Source: Mesorhizobium erdmanii USDA 3471 (GTDB lineage: Bacteria > Pseudomonadota > Alphaproteobacteria > Rhizobiales > Rhizobiaceae). From it: a DNA stretch of 64,000 nt. Below, piece after piece: positions 59,200-64,000 of this stretch (position 1 is the stretch's first letter; each line of letters opens with the position of its first letter). The translations under genes were made by a program, and so were the position numbers. Under the pieces are notes generated by a model. The model saw nothing but the letters and a program-made list of their open reading frames with translations, was not told the origin of the DNA and made no database searches. Where the stretch lies: the NCBI RefSeq assembly GCF_000472705.1, contig NZ_AXAE01000034.1, forward strand, positions 311 through 64,310, read 5' to 3'.

Positions 59200-59808
59200 A
59201 TGGCGAACGACACCCGCACCCGCATACTCGAGGCGACTGGGCTGCTGCTCAGGCGACGTGGCTATCACGGCACTTCGCTCAACGACATATTGAGCGCCAG
59301 CGGCGCGCCGCGCGGGTCGCTCTACTTCCATTTTCCGGGCGGCAAGGACCAACTGGTCATCGAGGTGACGCGCGACAGCGTGGCCGGCGTGACGGAGCGT
59401 CTTGGCGCGGCGCTGGCGGCGGAACACGATCCAGCGGTCGCCGTCCATCACATTTACCAGTCGGTGGCCCACATGCTTGAGGAGAACGAGTTCTCGCTCG
59501 GCTGCCCGATCGCGCCTGTCGTGCTCGATGCGCCGAACGACGTGCCGGAACTGGCGGATTTGTGCCGCTCGGCTTTCGAGCAATGGATCGGCCTTTTGCG
59601 CGAGGCCTTTATACGGGCGGGGGTGCCCGAGCGCCGCGCCCAGGCGCTGGCGCTTCTCGTCGAATCGTCATTGGAAGGATTGATGGTGATCGCCCGTGCC
59701 ACCCGCGACCGCGCCCCACTAAAGGCGGTGGCCGACGAGGTCGCTGCGCTGATCGAAGCCGCGGTGCTTGCCGGCGAGGTGCGGCAACGTGCGGATGCCG
59801 CTATTTGA
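59200..59808 (+). CDS. TetR family regulator (LmrA/YxaF-like)
   Basis: 202 residues. HTH: TRTRILEATGLLLRRRGYHGTSLNDILSASGAPRGSLYFHFPGGKDQLVIEVT (GAPRGSLYFHFPGGK is the hallmark of the LmrA/YxaF subgroup). The C-terminal domain matches TetR_C_11. Probably represses the divergent ADH–OsmC–SnoaL genes and itself by binding the palindrome at 59120-59150. Convergent with the Tad-like operon, with two bases between stops. Confidence 0.9.
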   Translation: MANDTRTRILEATGLLLRRRGYHGTSLNDILSASGAPRGSLYFHFPGGKDQLVIEVTRDSVAGVTERLGAALAAEHDPAVAVHHIYQSVAHMLEENEFSLGCPIAPVVLDAPNDVPELADLCRSAFEQWIGLLREAFIRAGVPERRAQALALLVESSLEGLMVIARATRDRAPLKAVADEVAALIEAAVLAGEVRQRADAAI

Positions 59809-59810
59809 AG

Positions 59811-60251
59811 TCAGGCGCCCTGGTTCGGGAAGCAAGCCTTGGCGCTGAGGTTCGGGCCATTCGCCAGCGACGTCAGGAACGCAGGCAGCACCGTCGTGAA
59901 GGTGTAGGAAACCTGGACGCTGGAAAAGCCGGATAGGCCCGAGCATGTGGTGTTGTTGCTGACGGTGATGTTGGCGTTGCTCAGCACAATGCCGTCGGTT
60001 GCCGCCCTGTTGCTGATGTAGCTGATCGTGGCGGCGGCGCTGTAGACGCCGTTCTGCGTGCATCCGGTCTGCAGCACGCCGGCGCAACGCGCTCCCGCAT
60101 CGGCGATTTCATTCAGCACATGCTGGGCCCAGTACATGCGGCCGAACTCGAACGTGCCCATCAGCACCAACAGCAACGGCACCGACAGCAGCGCGAACTC
60201 GACCGCGTTGGCGCCGGACCTGTCGCGCAGGAAGGATCGGCAACGGCTCAT
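59811..60251 (-). CDS. TadE-like pseudopilin family protein
   Basis: 146 residues from ATG 60251 (overlaps the previous stop by four bases, ATGA). N-terminal GANAVEFALLSVPLLLVLMGTFEFGRM is the TadE signature, with a glutamate at the +5-like position of the helix, followed by an exported, Cys-containing region. It is thought to be a minor pseudopilin of the Tad/Flp system. Third gene of the minus-strand operon. Confidence 0.88.
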   Translation of the reverse strand: MSRCRSFLRDRSGANAVEFALLSVPLLLVLMGTFEFGRMYWAQHVLNEIADAGARCAGVLQTGCTQNGVYSAAATISYISNRAATDGIVLSNANITVSNNTTCSGLSGFSSVQVSYTFTTVLPAFLTSLANGPNLSAKACFPNQGA

Positions 60252-60853
60252 TGCGGCTGCACCACCGCCTGGACGGTGATGTTGCCGTTGCTGACGATGC
60301 CGAAACCGCCAAATATCGGCGTATAGGGCTTGCTGGCGATGATAGTCACGAATTTTCCAGCTATGCCGCCGGCGCTGCAGATGCTGCCGCATGTCACCGG
60401 GGTGCTCCAGGCCACGGCCCCGGAACTGCCTGGGCAGTAGCAGAGGTCGGCATTGGCGGCCGTGCCGCTTTGCGTGGCCGTGGATGTGGTGGCGTTGTAC
60501 GAAAGCGACGCACCGTTGTTGATGGTGACCTGGATGTTGCCGCCATTGCTGCCCAGGCCGCTGGTGACCACGGTCGCTATGTTGCTGGCCAGCGCGCTGC
60601 CGCCGGAGGAATTGACCTTGTCGCCATTGAGAAGCGCATAGTTCGAACCGGCCGAGACCGCCGAGCTCAGTTCGAATTTGGCCTTCAGCGAGCCGCCTAT
60701 GTCGGCGGTTCCGGCCAGGATGAGCAGCAGCACGGGGCTGACCAGGGCGAACTCGACCGCCGACACGCCGGCTTTCTGGTGCCGCAGGAAGTCCGTGAAC
60801 CGAGAATGCACGCTGTTGGGCAGGCTGCGACCGAGACGGAACGGCTTTCTCAT
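60248..60853 (-). CDS. TadE/TadG-like exported protein
   Basis: 201 residues from ATG 60853 (overlaps the TadG-like stop by four bases). KAGVSAVEFALVSPVLLLILAGTADIGGS is the TadE-like membrane helix. The mature part is Ser/Thr/Asn/Gly-rich with two cysteine pairs (LCYCPG, CGSIC). Function unknown beyond Tad-related. Middle gene of the operon. Confidence 0.85.
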   Translation of the reverse strand: MRKPFRLGRSLPNSVHSRFTDFLRHQKAGVSAVEFALVSPVLLLILAGTADIGGSLKAKFELSSAVSAGSNYALLNGDKVNSSGGSALASNIATVVTSGLGSNGGNIQVTINNGASLSYNATTSTATQSGTAANADLCYCPGSSGAVAWSTPVTCGSICSAGGIAGKFVTIIASKPYTPIFGGFGIVSNGNITVQAVVQPQ

Positions 60854-62925
60854 TGCACGAGACTCACCTTGCTGCTGGCACTGGTGCTCGAGGCGGCGAT
60901 GCACTCCGACCCGGCCGCGGTGCCGCCCGACAGCGTGATGCGTGAGCCGATCATCTGCAGGCACTTGGTCGTGTCGGTCTTCGATCCCAGCACGCTCGAG
61001 CCGCCATTCATGATGATCGGGCCGTAGGGAAAGTAGAATGCGCCCGATATCTGCGCGTTGGCGCCGCCTTCGGCGAAGGTCGCGCCGCCGGTGTTGGAGC
61101 TGCCGGTGGGGCCGATTACCGCCAGCTTCGCCGTTGCTCCCGACTGCGGTGCGGTGAGGACGATATTGCTGTAGCCGGCGGCGACGCAAAAGACATAGCC
61201 ATTGCAACTTCCCGAACTGGATTTGGCCTTGCCTGACAGCACCAGCGTCACATTGGCGCCGCTAACGCTGATCGTGCTGCCATTGCAGTTGGCACTGCCG
61301 CCGCCATTGCCGCCAAGCGCGAAATAGCCATCCACGGTATAGACGCCGGCGCCGAGCAGGATGGCGCCCGAGCCGATGAAGTTGCCTTCGATGTCGTGCT
61401 GGGCCGCGGCCGGCACGACAAAGCAACTGCCACCGCCGCCGCCATTCACATTGCCGACCACCTGGAAAACGCTGCTAGCACCGGTCGCATCGGCCATGAT
61501 CGTCTGCGAGCCGCCGCCGAGCGTGATGGCGTCGCCATTGCTGCCGGGGCCGATCTTGTAGGAATTGGTTGTACCCGAGCCGAAGATCAGTGTCGCGCCG
61601 CCGGTGTTGGTATAGCCGCCGGGAAGTTCGAAAGTGCTCGGTCCGCCAAAGGTCAAGGTGGAGTTGTTGCAGATGCTGACCTGTCCCGAGCCGCTGCAGG
61701 CAGTGTCGCTCATTCCGATCTTGAAGGTTCCCGCTCCGAAGGTCGTGGTGCCATAGCCGGTGGTCAGCCCCTTGGCGAACTTGAACGTGCCGGCGCCAAA
61801 GGTAGTTGTTCCTGTGGTGGTTACCTGCTTGCCGAAATTGTATGTGCCGGCCCCGAAAGTGGTGGTTCCAGCCGTGGTGAGGGTCTTGGCGAAATTGTAG
61901 GTGCCTGGCCCAAAATTGGTGGTGGCACTGGTCGTGAGGTCGCCGGCGAAATTGTAGACGGTTGTTGCCGCGCCGCTGGTGGCAAAGTTGAGATTGATTC
62001 CGCCGCCGATGGTGACGGTGCCCAGGTTAACCGTGGTTTTGTTGCCGCAGTCCAGCGTCCAGGTCGATGACGACGATGCCCAACTGGCGGTGCAGCCGAG
62101 CGCGTTCGCCTGGCCTTGGGTGGGGCCCGTGTTCCAGCCGAAGTCGATGTTGTTGCCGTTGGGAGTGCTTGGGGCTGTTGGTGCGACTGGTGTCGAAAGC
62201 GCGGCCACGGCGGCAAAGCGAGCCACGGCCGCCGCGACTGCGGCATTGCCGGCCAGTGGGTCGGGCGTCGATTTCTTGGTGATCACCGCGGCCGCTCCGC
62301 CTGGCCCGGTGATGCCGTTGCACGGCTGGCTCGGGGCCGCGGCGGAATTATAGTTGACGCCGATCGCTGAAATGCTGGTGCCGCATGGGACGGTTACCGT
62401 GTTGTTGGAAGAGACAGTGCACTTCGGCGCCGAGATCGAGGCGCCGCCGCTCAGCGTCACACCGGTCTGGGTGCCGTCGAGGGCTAGCATGCATCCCGGC
62501 GTCTGGGCTTGCGCGCCGACCTCGGCCACCGAATTGGCATAGATCTGCAATTGCTGGCGGTCGTTGAGGACGCGCGCCAGGAACAGGGTCCGATAAGTGT
62601 TGATCGACACCGAAACCGCGTTGACGCCGGTCGTCTTGGGGGAGGCGACCAGGCCGACCTGGACATTGGCTGCTGGGACGCCGTTCAGCACCGCGACGCT
62701 GACGGCGGTGGCGGTCATCTGGTCGGTGGATTTGTTCACATTGTAGGCGAGGGCGCCCGCATAGGCCGAGAGGTCGGCAACGCGCTGATTGTCGGCCCGC
62801 TCGACCAGCCCCGCGCCATATTCGGTCACCAGGGCGGCCATGCCGATCAGGACCGGCATCACTAAAGCCGAGATGATCAGCACGTTGCCGTCGCGGCTCC
62901 GAAAAAATCGCCGGAAAAACTGCAT
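60850..62925 (-). CDS. TadG-like protein with beta-solenoid-like repeats
   Basis: 691 residues. N-terminal GNVLIISALVMPVLIGMAALVTEYGAGLVERA is the TadG/Flp pilus-assembly TM segment with its Glu. The extracytoplasmic part has four repeats of about 19 residues starting TTxFGxGTYNFxK (roughly residues 325-405), then many Gly/Asn/Ser-rich turns, consistent with a right-handed beta-helix. Large for TadG (usually 300-600). First gene of an operon of three overlapping Tad-related genes; no ATPase or pilin gene is present here. Confidence 0.82.
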   Translation of the reverse strand: MQFFRRFFRSRDGNVLIISALVMPVLIGMAALVTEYGAGLVERADNQRVADLSAYAGALAYNVNKSTDQMTATAVSVAVLNGVPAANVQVGLVASPKTTGVNAVSVSINTYRTLFLARVLNDRQQLQIYANSVAEVGAQAQTPGCMLALDGTQTGVTLSGGASISAPKCTVSSNNTVTVPCGTSISAIGVNYNSAAAPSQPCNGITGPGGAAAVITKKSTPDPLAGNAAVAAAVARFAAVAALSTPVAPTAPSTPNGNNIDFGWNTGPTQGQANALGCTASWASSSSTWTLDCGNKTTVNLGTVTIGGGINLNFATSGAATTVYNFAGDLTTSATTNFGPGTYNFAKTLTTAGTTTFGAGTYNFGKQVTTTGTTTFGAGTFKFAKGLTTGYGTTTFGAGTFKIGMSDTACSGSGQVSICNNSTLTFGGPSTFELPGGYTNTGGATLIFGSGTTNSYKIGPGSNGDAITLGGGSQTIMADATGASSVFQVVGNVNGGGGGSCFVVPAAAQHDIEGNFIGSGAILLGAGVYTVDGYFALGGNGGGSANCNGSTISVSGANVTLVLSGKAKSSSGSCNGYVFCVAAGYSNIVLTAPQSGATAKLAVIGPTGSSNTGGATFAEGGANAQISGAFYFPYGPIIMNGGSSVLGSKTDTTKCLQMIGSRITLSGGTAAGSECIAASSTSASSKVSLVQ

Positions 62926-63336
62926 CGATGGTTACCTGACACTCCGCACGCAGGAGCAACATCGCCTCGCTCCCATCCTTTAGTAATCATGAATGTGTTA
63001 AAAAATATTGTCCGACAAATTTCGCAGCGTCGCCAAGGTGCAACCGAAGCTACTGATTTTGCAGGGAAATTGCACAGGAAAGGAGCAGTCCTACGAAGGC
63101 GAGATCTCAATGCGATTTGATGACGCGGATCGTGAAAGGGGCGCCGTCATTTCAGGAACGCCGGGGGTCTCCACCATCGCTCTCTCTCTGCAATGGCCAA
63201 CGAAAAAGGGCGGCATCGCTGCCGCCCTTTTCGTACCTGAAGGCTGCTGGAAGCTGGATTAGAAATCCATGCCGCCACTCAAGCCCGTTTGCGGGCTTGA
63301 GCAACTTTTAGCCCATGGGCGTGCTTTATGGATTTC
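62926..63336. other. region between TadG-like and groEL
   Basis: 411 bp without a credible gene. Contains the likely groEL terminator (63203-63231), a perfect hairpin CTCAAGCCCG/CGGGCTTGAG (63278-63301) and a copy of the groEL 3' tail (63259-63276). Small frames here look accidental. Confidence 0.5.
63203..63231. terminator. bidirectional Rho-independent terminator
   Basis: AAAAGGGCGGCA and TGCCGCCCTTTT form a perfect 12 bp stem with a 4-base loop and T-runs on both strands. Likely ends groEL on the minus strand. Confidence 0.88.
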
Positions 63337-63354
63337 TTAGAAATCCATGCCGCC
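63259..63354. repeat. 18 bp groEL-tail direct repeat, 78 bp apart
   Basis: TTAGAAATCCATGCCGCC occurs at 63259-63276 and again at 63337-63354. The second is the real 3' end of groEL (including its stop); the first is an extra copy. Between them is a 24 bp hairpin. This looks like a small insertion or a recombination scar between groEL copies. Confidence 0.75.
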
Positions 63355-64000
63355 CATGCCGCCCATGCCGCCGCCGCCCATGCCGCCAGGCATGCCGCCG
63401 CCAGCCGACTCCTTCTTCGGAGCCTCGGCGATCATGGCTTCGGTGGTGACGAGCAGGCCTGCGACCGAAGCCGCGTCCTGGAGAGCCGTGCGCACGACCT
63501 TGACCGGGTCGACGATGCCCATGGCGATCATGTCGCCATATTCGCCCGACTGGGCGTTGTAGCCGAAGGTCGCGCCCTTGTTCTCAAGGATCTTGCCGGC
63601 AACGATCGAAGCTTCCGCACCGGCGTTTGCCGCGATCTGGCGGGCCGGAGCCTGCAGCGCGCGACGAACGATGTTGATGCCGGCAGCCTGGTCGGCATTG
63701 GCGCCGGTGGCCTTGATGTTGGCCGAAGCGCGCAGCAGGGCCACGCCACCGCCTGCAACGATGCCTTCTTCCACGGCCGCGCGGGTCGCGTTGAGGGCGT
63801 CATCGACGCGATCCTTCTTTTCCTTGACTTCTATTTCCGTCGCACCGCCGACGCGGATCACCGCAACGCCGCCTGCCAGCTTGGCGAGACGTTCCTGCAG
63901 CTTTTCCTTGTCGTAGTCCGACGTGGTCTCTTCGATCTGCTGCTTGATCTGGGCAACGCGGCCCTGGATCTCGGCCTTCTTGCCGGCGCCGTCGACGATG
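63337..64000 (-). CDS. groEL: chaperonin GroEL, C-terminal part
   Basis: The frame is open to the window edge; about 221 residues of the C-terminal part are visible. IRVGGATEIEVKEKKDRVDDALNATRAAVEEGIVAGGG is the intermediate/equatorial domain, and the tail GGGMPGGMGGGGMGGMGGMDF is the typical Gly-Met repeat that hangs in the cavity. It assists protein folding with GroES. Rhizobia often carry several groEL copies. Confidence 0.97.
   Translation of the reverse strand, partial: IVDGAGKKAEIQGRVAQIKQQIEETTSDYDKEKLQERLAKLAGGVAVIRVGGATEIEVKEKKDRVDDALNATRAAVEEGIVAGGGVALLRASANIKATGANADQAAGINIVRRALQAPARQIAANAGAEASIVAGKILENKGATFGYNAQSGEYGDMIAMGIVDPVKVVRTALQDAASVAGLLVTTEAMIAEAPKKESAGGGMPGGMGGGGMGGMGGMDF

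Noticed and set aside
61700..61935. CRISPR-like array
   Set aside because: The 57-60 bp repeats are in frame inside the TadG-like gene and have no unique spacers.
63008..63262. 84-codon frame before groEL tail
   Set aside because: Crosses the bidirectional terminator and a repeat, starts with TTG, and has no protein-like features.

Overview
The window looks like a rhizobial alphaproteobacterium, most probably Mesorhizobium or a close relative. The evidence is the metC–aapJQMP general amino-acid transport block, ppk–ppx, fumC, GroEL with a GGM tail, a Tad-type pseudopilin operon, small exported proteins of rhizobial type and GC-rich codon use. The assignment rests on gene content and protein character only, since no rRNA or complete tRNA is present.

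Layout. Positions 1 to about 17310 look accessory. In order they hold a partial VIT/CCC1 metal transporter, then an AI-2E permease, a P-type cation ATPase, a small ORF and a universal stress protein, all on the minus strand. A perfect FNR/FixK-type box lies just upstream of this group. Next come a periplasmic-type glucoamylase-family protein, a metzincin-like protein with an altered zinc motif, a cytochrome c', and a set for lipid-phosphate chemistry (PAP2, histidine phosphatase, a DedA–PAP2–LssY fusion and a diacylglycerol kinase homologue). The stretch ends in debris: a permease with a nonsense codon, an IS3 remnant and an integrase cut by that IS. It stops at the 3' half of a tRNA-Arg (anticodon TCT), which I read as the right attachment site of a genomic island lying to the left.

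Positions 17311 to 64000 look like chromosomal backbone with small accessory insertions. They include a GGDEF protein, a glycosyltransferase, an anion transporter, a TetR/enoyl-CoA hydratase pair, and an ECF sigma regulon (sigma, DUF4142 and cupredoxin) in which two promoters share one motif. These are followed by an HPP-CBS protein, metC, a DUF1326/DUF2182 pair, aapJQMP with a clear terminator, ppk–ppx behind a Pho box, two DoxX proteins, fumC, a frameshifted SDR remnant, a GT90 protein, and a choX gene without its permease or ATPase, next to a TetR gene and an overlapping hydrolase. Then come stress and small-protein genes, a cold-shock gene with a structured 3' region, a four-gene operon of small proteins, an ADH/TetR pair with a clear operator, three TadE/TadG-like genes, and the 3' end of groEL.

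How the parts work together. Several modules are self-regulating units whose binding sites are visible: FixK box with USP/ATPase, ECF sigma with its own promoter motif, Pho box with ppk–ppx, and TetR genes with palindromes in the divergent gaps. No single unmistakable new defence or biosynthetic system stands out. The most interesting items are the island junction, the ECF promoter pair, the orphan choX–hydrolase unit, the DedA–PAP2–LssY cluster, the candidate RNA downstream of the cold-shock gene, and the QExxH metzincin-like protein.
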